A stretch of 64,000 nt of DNA from Typhlomys cinereus. Lineage: Eukaryota; Chordata; Mammalia; Rodentia; Platacanthomyidae. The stretch is from NCBI GenBank assembly GCA_023101885.1, contig JALPQD010000392.1:1690570-1754569 (forward strand), read 5' to 3'. Of the stretch, positions 12,420 to 22,571 are shown in pieces; within the stretch, counting starts at the first letter, position 1, and every line of letters begins with the position of its first letter. Position numbers and translations under genes: made by a program. The notes under the pieces were generated by a model. The model did no database searches. It worked only from the letters and a program-made list of their open reading frames with translations, and had not been told where the DNA came from.

Positions 12420-13510
12420 CATTTATGTTCCCAGCTTGGGGAACATCGCGACGCAGCTTGAAGAAGCCGTGACACCGTGGTGACGCCTTAGAGCTCAGAG
12501 CAAACCTCCCCGAGGGCCGTACTGCGGTCCTCACTTTACGAACAGGAGCGAGGCTCGGAGGAGGAGGCAGGTGATGTGTGGAGAGCCACACAGTAAGAAA
12601 GGGAAGGACACAGCCTGTGGTCTTGCGCCGCCAGCTCTGTGAGTGTTGGAACTGGCTTGAACACAGCCCCTGGATCTTGGTCAGAAGTAACAGAGAACTA
12701 ACTGACGAGCGCGGTAGGAGTCCCAGGAAGCCATAACAACCCAGGTCTGGAGCTAAAATTGAATCCTTCCACCTTCCTACAGTAAGGCACTTTGGAAAAT
12801 ATGCAGGGCAGAAGGCTTCTCTCAGCCCAGGCAAGGTGTGGCCAGGTGGCCCCAGTGTAATCTGTGTCCTGCAGGCTCCAGGAACCAAGAGGCCACAAGA
12901 GTAGAGACCACCAGAGGTGGAGCTGTGTTCTCCTGCAGGTTTTTGGAGGGGAGGCTTCAGAACACCCCAATTCCCAGCAGGCTTCTGTCTTGTCCTGACA
13001 CTTCCTGGGGTGTCCCCAGGCAGCACCTCTTCTTCCTGCTGGCTGCAGTGCCGCAGCGGCACCTGTCAAGGGAGCGCCGCCTCTCCTGTGGCAGCCCCCT
13101 CCCTCCCTGGGATTGTTGCTGATCAAAGCACGGAAGATGGCACTGCAGGTCCCCGGAGCCTTTTAAGCGCCTGCTTCTGCCAGGCGATGGCAAGGCACAC
13201 CGGGAGCTGTCGCTCACAGCCTGAAACGCGCAGAGAGGAGGAGCAGGCTGGTGGTCCCTTCTCGGGATCCAAGGGATGAAGGGGGGCTGGCCTCTCTGGG
13301 CCTGGATTGTCGGAGCTGCCTCTGCATCCTTGCTAACAAAATCGCTCTGACCAGAGGAGACGAGAAGCAGGGTGCATCCGCATCCTCAGTGGGCTCTGAT
13401 GCAAAGCCACAGTGCGGCTCAGCCCTTGTCCTCGCTGATCCAGCTGACGGCCCAGCGGCGCTGGCGTCCCTACGCTTAGATGCTGCAAACAAACAAGGCT
13501 TCGGGTGAGG
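12420..13510. promoter_or_regulatory. CpG-enriched intronic block (candidate regulatory element)
   Basis: CpG is visibly frequent compared with neighbouring intron, for example 'acatcgcgacgcagcttgaagaagccgtgacaccgtggtgacgcc' (about 12445-12487), 'cagtgccgcagcggcacctgtcaagggagcgccgcc' (about 13046-13081) and 13150-13480. An antisense MIR relic is likely at 12515-12600. The 258-codon open frame on the minus strand (12286-13062) is probably a by-product of GC richness. A regulatory role is inference only; I see no TATA box or defined start. Confidence 0.35.
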
Positions 13511-13857
13511 ACCAGACTGGCAGAGGTGGCTGCCCTGTGTGCCATTCACAGACTCAGGCTCTGCCAATCATGAGGACTGAAGGAGACAAGACCTGCAATT
13601 GCATCTTGACTTAGAATGACACGTGGGAGTCCTAATAAATGTTCACTGTGAGGATGAGGATGTGGTGGAGGATGAGGGTTGGATGTGTCTCAGAACCCCA
13701 CAGTGTTGCTACTGCTCCTGCTTCTGCCGTTACCCCCAAGATGCTCAGTGCCTATAACTCTACAGTTACATCTGTAACTATAACCAACATCTGTCTAGGT
13801 GACTACTACAATCTCCGGGATGACTACACACCATGGGGTTATACAGTCATGGACTTA

Positions 13858-13932
13858 GTGTGTATGTGTGTGTGTGTGTGTGTATGTGTGTGTGTGTGTG
13901 TGTGTGAGCGTGTGTGTATGTGTGTGTGTGTG
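13858..13932. repeat. (TG)n microsatellite
   Basis: An interrupted TG tract with TATG and GAGCG interruptions. Confidence 0.95.
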
Positions 13933-14097
13933 CGCGTGTACACATAGGCTCATGTTTGCACAAGGGTCCATGTAGGAAGTGGCACACATGCCCAAGAACA
14001 CGTGAATATAGAGGCTAGAGGTCAACCATCAACCTCTGGACTCATGCCTTGGGATTCTGTCTACCACGGGTTGTTTTTTTAAATATCGTATTTGATA

Positions 14098-14148
14098 GTG
14101 TGCGTGTGTGTGTGTGTGCATGTGTGTGTGTGTGTGTGTGTGTGTGTG
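14098..14148. repeat. (TG)n microsatellite
   Basis: A TG tract with single CG and CA interruptions. Confidence 0.95.
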
Positions 14149-14149
14149 G

Positions 14150-15045
14150 AACCTACTGGTCAGGTTTTCAAAGACTCTTATGGCAGATGACGAGACAGTC
14201 CCCTCAATCCTTCTCATTCCCAGGGGCCCAGCCTTTCAGTGTCATAAAATTGATGTCCTGCTTCTCTGAGCTTGTGGAAAAGCCATCTGTTGCCTCCCCT
14301 GGGATTCCTCCTGAAAGCAACTTGTTCCCAACTAAATTCCAACTTTGCAAGGGAGGAGTGGTTTCCCTCTTCCACACTCAGCACCAGAGCAGACAGCTCA
14401 GGAAGCCCTGCCCCTCACCCCAGTTCAGGAGACCCTTTCAAGGATGTACCCAAGGTCCTGAAGCAGGAGACAGGCTCCGATAGAAACTGGGAGCTAGAGG
14501 GAAGTCCTTGGAGACCTAGGGAGAATCAAACCACCCCAGTTCAATTTTCGTTGTAGTGTATTGGATGCTCAGGAAGGAGCATTTTTGGGGACAAGAATCT
14601 CCTTACCACAGGAAAGGAACACAGCACCAAAGCCTGGTTTGTTTCAGCTTGGAATTCATGCCTGGAACTGAAGGCGGCAGTCCCTTACCTGGACTAGTGT
14701 GACCTCAAGGGGGTTAGCCCACCCCTCTGCACCCTTGCTTTCCTTCCATCTCTGTGGGAAAAAAAAAAAAGAGTTTGACTCTAGGCCCTGACAAGGGGTG
14801 CCACTGCATGTTTGGGGTCTGGAAATGCTGACGGCTGACAGAGGTGACTCCATTTCATTAGCGATAGCTACGGCTTCCCAGCAGTACAGAGCCTGTGATT
14901 TCACGACTGGCTGGTTCTAAATAACAGACGTAAACGTTCAAAATGCCTAATCACATCTGTGGAGCAACTTCCCCTGGGATAAAGAGTGTCCATTTTTCTC
15001 CGCAGCGCAGTGCTTTGTACGAAAAGATACCTGATCTGTTGCACG
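14150..15045. other. unique intronic DNA
   Basis: No gene and no confidently recognised repeat. An A-run lies at 14759-14770. Confidence 0.4.
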
Positions 15046-15046
15046 C

Positions 15047-15180
15047 ACGCACACACATACACACACACACACACCTACAGTCAGTGGATGGATGGGCAAA
15101 CTGAGCATGTGTGTGGATATGCATGTATATTGAGAGAGAGAAAGAGAGAGAGGATGCCATGTATTTGTAAGTGCACACAC
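15047..15180. repeat. CA and GA simple repeats
   Basis: A CA tract at about 15047-15073 and a GAGA-rich stretch at 15131-15153 ('gagagagagaaagagagagagg'). Confidence 0.85.
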
Positions 15181-15479
15181 ACCTGTCTCCTACAAATCCC
15201 ACCAGCCCCTGGCTCCCTGACAAAGAAGCTCAAGTTAATCTACTTGCAAACATGCCTGGCAGGACAAGACTGGCTGTTTGCTGTGTATCTGCTGCCGCTG
15301 AAGCCCAGCTCTGCTGCTAAGAGGGCCAGGGATGAGGGACAGCCAAGTGGGCACCCCCAGAGATAGTTCTGGACCCCCGCTCCTCGAACCACCCTTTCTT
15401 TACCTCCCTATACCCAGAGGCCTTCATCTGCTCTGACAGCCATCCTGCCTGATGCTTCCAGTCATTAAAAGAGACTAAG

Positions 15480-15712
15480 GGCTGGAGAGATGGCTCAGGG
15501 GTTTAGACTGTCTCTCACAAGCAGAAAGTCCTGAGTTTAGATCCCAGGTTCCACATAAAACACCAGGCAGAAACAGCGATGGCTTGCACTTCTGACCCTG
15601 GTGGGCGGATCCGGGGAAGTCCCAGAATGAAAAAAAAAAAGGAGGTTGAAGGAATCCAGGGTCATTTCCAAAGTTACCTTTGGGCCTCCACAGAGACACA
15701 CAGTATCTTCTG

Positions 15713-15751
<39 letters not shown>
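15480..15751 (+). repeat. tRNA-derived SINE (B2/B3-like) with (CA)n tail
   Basis: The head 'ggctggagagatggctcag' provides an A box, and 'gtcctgagtttagatcccagg' provides a B-box-like sequence. The body carries 'ccaggcagaaacagcgatggcttgcacttctgaccctggtggg', and a CA tail occupies 15715-15751. Copies at 25408, 39212 and 57068 share this body and form one subfamily. Confidence 0.88.
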
Positions 15752-15753
<2 letters not shown>

Positions 15754-16119
15754 GTTGAAAAACAAGAGTGAATAACACAAGGTGTTCAGAGTAGGGCCTG
15801 GTCACGAGAAAGCCACAGACATCTTGTCTCTTATCTCCATTAGCATTATTATTATTATCATTCAGCCTAACACCGGAGTTAGGGACCTGTCATTGGAAGC
15901 CCCATGTGTGAAAAGGGTGCTCTCATCCATATAAGAGACTCTGGGGAATGATGCCCAGGGAATCAGCATTTGCCTTGTGCTCTGGAGCAGGTAGAATGGC
16001 TCCCTGTAAAAAAACTGAGAGAGCAGCCACGGGGAAAGGAGGGACCGTGTACAGACGCAGAGAGTCGGGAAATCAATTCCGTAGACTGAGCGACTCTATG
16101 GATTTGTGAGTAGCAGTGG

Positions 16120-16265
16120 AATTTGTTTGGACAGCTCGGTTAGGCAAAGGTCATAGGGCCCTGAAACCCTGACTAAGATATTTCGATCTTATCCCTCAGG
16201 CAATGGGGAGTCATTGAAGGTTGTTGAAGTGGGAGAGGGGGTCATGGGCTCAAAGCTTTGCTCTG
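16120..16265. repeat. ancient interspersed repeat relic
   Basis: 'atcttatccctcaggcaatggggagtcattgaaggttgttgaagtgggag' resembles a phrase common in old mammalian repeats, but I cannot name the family with certainty. Confidence 0.35.
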
Positions 16266-16269
16266 GGCA

Positions 16270-16538
16270 GCCAGAGACATTTAATCATTCTAAGCAGTCC
16301 CATAGCAACTAGCCACAAAGCCAATGGTCTAAAACAACAGCAATGGATTCTCTCGTGTCCTGGAAGTCCAACACTGGAAATCAAGGTGCTCACAGCATTG
16401 GTTCCTGTTGGGTGGCACAGGGGAGATGCAGACCTGGCTTCTCTCACAGCTTGTGGGGGCTGCCAAGCCGCAGTGTCCCCTTGGCCTGTAGACACCCTGC
16501 TGCATTCATCTTTCTCCTCACATGGCCGCCTTGATGCA
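16270..16538 (+). repeat. ancient mammalian repeat, left part of a split copy
   Basis: 'tcctggaagtccaacactggaaatcaaggtgctcacagcattggttcctgttggg...cttggcctgtagac...ctcctcacatggccgcc' follows a well-known old mammalian interspersed repeat. It stops at a younger LTR and continues at 16943. Confidence 0.55.
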
Positions 16539-16942
16539 TGTCTCAGTTCGCCCGAATGTTGCTGATAAAATCATACCCAAACTGCTTAAGAGAACAAGGG
16601 GTTTATTTTCTCTTATGATTCCTGGTTAGAGTTGCTTGTCCAGCTTGGCAGGAGAGCTCACACCAATACCAGGGCCAAGGGAACTGGCCACACCATCTCG
16701 ACGTAACAGCTGAGAGAGGGACAGTTCCTTCCTTGCCAGACCAGCATGTCTGGCCAAGTATACAGAAGGATGACCCGCTTCTCAAATGGTTCCTTCCATT
16801 TTATTCACCTGCCCGGGGACTAGTCTCACCCACTGTGGCAGAGCCTTCATTCTGGGCTTATAACTAACTACCAGTTCTCTACAAATGTGCCCAGAGCTTG
16901 AACCCTCAGCTGTCACGTTGACACCTCTACCTAACTATGGCA
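16539..16942 (-). mobile_element. MaLR-type solo LTR, family B
   Basis: 404 bp, from TGTCTCAGTT to AACTATGGCA on the + strand. Read on the minus strand it starts TGCCATAGTTAGG, includes AATAAACCCCTTGTTCTCTTAAG near its 3' part and ends ACTGAGACA. Related copies lie at 22175, 30959 and 44203, all in the same antisense orientation. The flanks both carry ATGTCTC (16538-16544 and 16943-16949). It interrupts an older repeat whose halves lie on each side. Confidence 0.8.
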
Positions 16943-17110
16943 ATGTCTCCTCGACCTCATAGTATGCCTCTTACCAGACCTTATGTCACTGGATGGAGGA
17001 AGGGATCCAACCCCCAAGACGAGTTCATTGTGACATCCTTAATTTATGGACAACTGCAAAGACCCTATTTCCAAATATATCATTTGCGGATTCCAGGGCT
17101 TTAGACACAG
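16943..17110 (+). repeat. ancient mammalian repeat, right part of the split copy
   Basis: 'ccagaccttatgtcactggatgg...cccccaagacgagttcattgtgacatccttaatttatggacaactgcaaagaccctatttccaaata' is the continuation expected after the left part at 16270-16538 in the ancestral repeat. Confidence 0.6.
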
Positions 17111-18060
17111 ACATGTCTGGGGGAGGGGGGGTTAACACCTTATAGCTGAGAGCAGCAGAGGCTTGTGTCTGTATTTCAACCCAGGGTGACAACTGAGCTT
17201 CCCAAAGCCTTGGTGTACCATGCCATCTGGATCAGCTGGGGTTTCTCATGCAGCTTCTGACTGTTGGGACAGATGTGAGGACCTTGGACAGCGGCTGGGA
17301 TTTAGATGAGCTCATCGTTTCTCCAGACTGGGGCAGGGACTGGGCGTTGGTGCTTTGTAAAACCCCTCAGAGAAAGGCAATATTGTACTCCAGGACTGAA
17401 AGTTGGTTCAGAAGCAAAACCTTGGAAGCAATAGGAGATGGTGTCATGAGCTCCCAAGAGTCTACGATGTGGTTCATGGGTTAAAGCCATCAGCACGGGC
17501 TCACTTCCCTTGACCCCTTCTCCTGTCATGACCTGTGCCTGAGAGTTCGTGCTCAGCCTCCATTCTCATTGCTATGATCACCAGGACGAGCTCCCATGGG
17601 AATCAACACTGTAATAAACTTCCATACGCTGCATTCATAGCGTTAAAACCTCATGGTGGGGGAGAGTTTTAAAATGTACTGTATTCATGGAAAATTGAGA
17701 TTCAAGAAGGCTGACAGCCCAAAAGATGATCATTATTAGGGAGGTGTTTTGTCAGCAGACACTGTGTGCTCAAGAGGACCCATGGGGCAGTGCCAGCCTC
17801 AGTGAGGAGGGGTGGACAGCTGGACAGGACTGAGGATAATGGACTATACTGTGATTTCTATTGGAAGAAGTGGGAGACAGGACATACCAGCTTAGAATGA
17901 ACTCTCCTGGATAATTCCAGCAGCCCCGAGGCATAGGGCCTGTGTCTGGCCGTTTGCTACATGACCCTGAAGAATACATCAGGACAGATAGAGAGTGGTC
18001 TGTCTAAGCGGGAGACCCCAGAGAAGGCATTGGGAATAGGCTGTGGTTTGCATTCGGAAA
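17111..18060. other. unique intronic DNA
   Basis: Nothing recognised. Short open frames only. Confidence 0.4.
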
Positions 18061-18064
18061 GTGG

Positions 18065-18182
18065 CACATGGTACCCACTCATGGTAGCCCATGGTTGTCA
18101 TCCTAGCATTCCAGAAGCGAGGCAGGTCTCTGCAAGTTCAAGATGAGATCAGCCGACATAGGGATCTCCTGTCTCAACATAA
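18065..18182 (+). repeat. B1-like SINE
   Basis: 'ctcatggtagcccatggttgtcatcctagcattccagaagcgaggcaggtctctgcaagttcaagatgag...ctcctgtctcaacataagc' is a sense B1-like monomer. An LTR has inserted directly after its A-rich end. Confidence 0.75.
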
Positions 18183-18187
18183 GCAGA

Positions 18188-18548
18188 TGGCATGGTTTGA
18201 AATGTGTCCCCCAGAGTCTCATGTGTTTGGTAAGGTCATGGCACCTTGAGAGGTAGAGCCTCGCTGGAGGAAGGTGGTCACAAGGGGTGGGTCTTGAGGT
18301 GGATTGGTCCCACCCTACCTCCAGGAGAAGTCTGCCTTTGCAGCAAGCAGTCTTGCAGTTCTCAGCCTCTAAGATGTCTGCAATGACTTAGCCTCCTCCA
18401 GCTTGGGCCAACCAGCCATGTGTCACCTCCGCTTTGAGAGACTGTTTCTCCCCTCTGGAACCATAAGCTGAACTAAACCTCCCTTTCTCCTTTAAGTTGC
18501 TTGACTTTGGGTGCTCTCTCACAGCGCTACTTAAGAGTAACTGCTACA
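18188..18548 (+). mobile_element. MaLR-type solo LTR, family A
   Basis: 361 bp, from TGGCATGGTTTG to TAACTGCTACA, flanked by an exact 5-bp duplication GCAGA at 18183-18187 and 18549-18553. The polyadenylation hexamer of the sister copies is degraded here (CTAAAC in place of ATAAAT). Confidence 0.9.
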
Positions 18549-18899
18549 GCAGAGGAGAGTGGTTTGTGAGCAAGTTGCTATCTGTATCCGGAACTGGCTA
18601 ACCCAGGTGTGGGTGGGGCAGATACAGTTGCCTCTGAGTCAGGAGGGTCCCAGCTGTTCAGACATCAGCTCAGAGAAAATAAAAGACACGGTTAGTAGAG
18701 CGCGGTGGGGTGGAGCGATGGGAAAGTAAGTATCCAGAAAAGACTCATTAGGAGGGAAGGTGGAGATGAATAGCAGGCGCTCGCCGTCACAGCTGAGCAT
18801 CCTTGCTGCAACTGTGGGGAACAGAAGCCCCGTCCTTCCCCAGACGTCCAAGGGCCTCTCTTCCAACACAGGGCTCACTCCCCCAAGAGCCCACATAGA

Positions 18900-19170
18900 G
18901 AAGCTCGATGACCTTTAATATTTATCAACAGCCCCAAACGCGGATTTAGAGTCCTCTTGTGGTTTGCTTTGCTCTATAATCAGCAGCTGGATTTGGCCCG
19001 ATGGAATTTTAATGTTTTTAAAAGCCAATTTAGTCATTTTTTTTGATGGCTTGCGGAAGGCCTTCTAGTTATTTCTGTCTGTGTGAATACGCATGTTCGT
19101 GACTTGTGCTTTGGTATGCCATTAACATCTGTGCCAATTTAACAGGGGCATTTAGCCAGCTCTCTAGCTG
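18900..19170. promoter_or_regulatory. AT-rich repeat-poor block, candidate conserved element (first part)
   Basis: This is part of a roughly 1.5-kb stretch (18900-20450) with few recognisable repeats and many TAAT/ATTA homeobox-type cores, for example 'tggaattttaatgtttttaaaagccaatttagtca'. Its compositional shift and repeat poverty suggest possible constraint. That is inference only. Confidence 0.3.
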
Positions 19171-19172
19171 TA

Positions 19173-19173
<1 letters not shown>

Positions 19174-19219
<46 letters not shown>
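19174..19219. repeat. (CA)n microsatellite
   Basis: A 46-bp pure CA tract. Confidence 0.97.
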
Positions 19220-19222
<3 letters not shown>

Positions 19223-20450
19223 ACCTCTGCCATTTCTGTGTGGTCAGCCATAGGGTATTTCCACTTATTAAACATTCTAGTGAAGCTTCCCCACTATATT
19301 ATATCAAGTAAGTAATAAGTCTCTATCATCAAGCTGTTTAATTAAAGATAATCATTCTTTGAAGACTTAGAATACAATCAAATATACTTAGTACTAAAGC
19401 TGGGCTGGATGTGATTTAATCTTTTGCGGGTGATGCAGGATCTTGCAGACCCTGGGGACTTTGTGATGAATATAAATAATCTTTGCACACTGCAGAAGTT
19501 CTGTGGGAAAGAAATTTCCCACTGGAAGCCAGCCAGGCACACCAGCTTCCGTGCCAGAGAATATCCCTGCTTTTACCTGGAAATGGTTTATAGACATCCT
19601 TGGGACAAGACAAAGCTGTGAATATTTGTCCTTGGCATCAAACATTGCTGACAGCTGGTATGAAATCTCTCCCCCCCCCATCCTCTTTAATTTCTGCAGC
19701 CAAAAAGGAATCCCTAGCAGGGAGTTAATATGTTTTTAACACCTTTCTTTAACACGACCCTTTTTACTGAGAATTCTACCCAGGACTCATTCATGAATTC
19801 AACTTGTGCTCAGAAATGAGTCTCCGAGAGATGCAGTTGAATTGGAAACTGGGGAAGGGGAAAAAGTACAGTGAAATTTGCTTCGGGGAACATAATTTAT
19901 GTTCATATGTGAATCTCGACGTTTCTTGAGTGGATTTATGCATCCGGACACTCCCACAGCCCATTCTTAGCTTCCCTTTCCCATGTACCCGCCTTCCCCA
20001 CTTGATGGCATTCAGATATCTAATGAATGAGAACAAAAGTCAATCTAGGAAAGAAAGAGATTAAAAATAGCCTCCGAGAGTCTTGTAAAAAGAAGAGCCA
20101 TTGAATCGGGACCAGTGCTATCTGATTTCGAAAAAGTTATGAAGCTACAATAATTAAACAATTTAGTTCTGACTCAGAAAAAAAATGAGATCAGTGGAAT
20201 AAAATAGGAAATACAGGTGTGAACTCAACCATACCTGGAGACAAAAGCATTTGATAAACTGGAATTATTATAAATCAGAGGAGCAAAGATGGATTATTCA
20301 TTCAGTACAGATCTAAATGATAAGCCACTTGAGGAAAAACAAGAACTCGATTCCTACCTCTAGATAGGTTACAGTTTTAATATTACTAGTGAAACTGTAA
20401 TTACTAGCAAAAAAAAATCATGGTTAATCTTTTTAAGCAATCTTGCCTAG
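19220..20450. promoter_or_regulatory. AT-rich repeat-poor block, candidate conserved element (second part)
   Basis: It contains the palindrome TTTAATTAAA at 19337-19346, a homeodomain-type site, and long stretches with no identifiable SINE, LTR or L1. Open frames here are short and unconvincing. Alignment to other mammals would decide whether it is conserved. Confidence 0.3.
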
Positions 20451-20871
20451 AGGTTACACTTTTTGATTATAACTCTGCATTCCAAACCTTCAGAGAGGAC
20501 TGAGGCATGGGAGATGAGGAGCAGGGACCCATGGTTATTATTCCCAGGAGGATGTCCCACGGACATCTCCAGTTGCATATGCATTTCCCAAGCCCAGACA
20601 ATACATGGTCAATCCATCTCTCTGTCACAGAAATCAAACCCTTGCAATGACTCTTCTTTCTTTTCTTCCTTCTTACCCCCCAACATCCAGTCAATAAGCC
20701 CTTTGACCTTCACTTTTTATAGAGTCGCTGTCTTAAGAACACCTCTACCTTTATTATTCCCAGCCTGCCCCAGCCATTCCCTGCTGTCTGTTATCAACCC
20801 GCCAGCTGGAGTGCCTCCCCTCCCCCCCAAAAAAAGGTGAGATAGATCCCAGCCTTGCTCTACTCAGACCC

Positions 20872-21211
20872 TGTCATGGTTTGAAATGTGTCCCCCACAG
20901 TCTCATGTGTTTGGGAAAGTCAGTGGCACCTTGAGAGGTGGAGCCTTGCTGGAGGGAGATGGTCACAGGGGGTGGGCCTTGAGGTGGACGAGTCCCACCC
21001 TACTTCCAGGAGGAGGAGTCAGCCTTTTCAGCAAGTAGTCTGGTACCTCTCAGCCTCTCAGATGGGGGTGAAATACCTGTCTGCAGCTTTGGCCAGCCAG
21101 CCATGCCACCTCCGCCATGAAAGATTGTATCTCCCCCTCAAACCGTAAGCTGAATAAATCTCCCTTTCTTTGGGTGGTCTCTCACAGCAATAGTTAAGAG
21201 TAACTGTTACA
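20872..21211 (+). mobile_element. MaLR-type solo LTR, family A
   Basis: 340 bp, from TGTCATGGTTTG to TAACTGTTACA. The flanks GACCC and GATCC differ at one base, consistent with an aged 5-bp duplication. AATAAA at 21153-21158 is in the sense orientation of the host gene. Confidence 0.85.
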
Positions 21212-22174
21212 GATCCCTGCAACGGTTCCCACCCCACTCAATGTCTTTATAGAGTTACCCGTGAACTTCTCTACTCACTGGCAATTTGTACTCAGCATAT
21301 TATGGTCTCAACCACCTGCTCCACCCCCCAACCCCCTCACACACACTTCTCTATTCTTTTCTCCATCAGGCCAAGTGCACCATCCCTGGCCTTTCCTCTT
21401 ACTGACCTCTCTGTCGGTCTGTTCTTCACCCAGAGTCTGATTGACACACGCTCACTTCCGTCATGTCTGTCCTTACCGGCTGCTTCTCCCTCCCCCACCA
21501 CCGCCACCTCTTTTCCTACTCTGCTACCTACATGGCTCTTGCTACCTGTTATCTGCATGTTCTGCCTATATATTTAAAGTATATGTTAGGAACAAGTGCC
21601 CAGACAGTAAAGATTCCACTCACTTTGCCACTGACTCCCCAGTACTTAGAACATTGCCCGGGGCGCCTAGTAGGTGCTCAGCTAATACTCGCTAAATGCA
21701 TAAATGGACATTTCTTTCCCTTGGTCTTTGAGATCGTCCAGTGGTTAGCATTCTTATCACGGCCTCAGTGTTAGAGCCACCCTGCGGGCATCCTGCTGTC
21801 TTGTCGCAGCTGCCGCTTGCCCCTGTGTCGTGGCAGACACGCAGCCCTGGATGTAGCAGCTCCCCTTGCTGTCCAGCTGCCCACGAGAGACAGCTGATGA
21901 CTTCCAGCCCACTGTGCGAGAGACAGCATTTGAGTGGCCTTGGACCCCTCCCTGCCTGTGACTCCCCTTTTCCTACCCCTGCCTCTGCCTCAGCACCTCG
22001 CTGCTGTTTCATTCATTGTCTGGTTGGACGGAGAGATGCTCCAAAAGCAGGGTCTATCGCTGCTGCGAGGCTTTGGGGTCGCCAGTATAGCTTTGGGATT
22101 GGCCCGGAAGAGGAACTGTGGTCTTCCTGGTCAGTCCAAGGAGAATGAATAGGTCCAGAGAGAGGGAGGGATAG
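21212..22174. other. unique intronic DNA with a MIR/L2 3' end
   Basis: 'cccagtacttagaacattgcccggggcgcctagtaggtgctcagctaatactcgctaaatgc' (about 21640-21700) is a sense MIR/L2-type terminal phrase. Nothing else is recognised. Confidence 0.5.
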
Positions 22175-22571
22175 CATTGCAGTTCGCCTGCATCGTTGCT
22201 AATAAATCACCATCAAATGGTTTAAGGGAACAAGGGGTTTATTGTCTCTTACGATTGTCCGGTTACAGTTCTCAGTCCAGCTTGACGGGAGAGCTCACAT
22301 CAACACCAGGGCGAGGGAACTGGCCACACTATCCTTACTTACCAGACCAGCATGTCTAGTAAGTATGTTACAAGGATGCCAACTTCCTCAACCACCTCTC
22401 AATATTTTATTCTTCTGTTCAGGGTCTAGTCCCACCCACTATAGGCTGGGCCTTCCCCATCAGCTAGACAATCTCCTGCAGGTTTGCTCTGGGCTTAACC
22501 CAACCACTGATTCTCCACAAATGTGCCCAGAGCTCAAACTCTCAACTTGACACTTGTGCCTAACTATGACA
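22175..22571 (-). mobile_element. MaLR-type solo LTR, family B
   Basis: 397 bp, homologous end to end with the copy at 16539 ('cagttcgcc', 'ggtttattgtctctta', 'tccagcttgacgggagagctcac', 'aactatgaca'). Flanking bases are not clearly duplicated. Confidence 0.82.

Noticed and set aside
12286..13062. 258-codon open frame on the minus strand
   Set aside because: It starts inside an antisense B1-like SINE and crosses a MIR relic. GC richness lowers stop frequency, and no family is recognisable.
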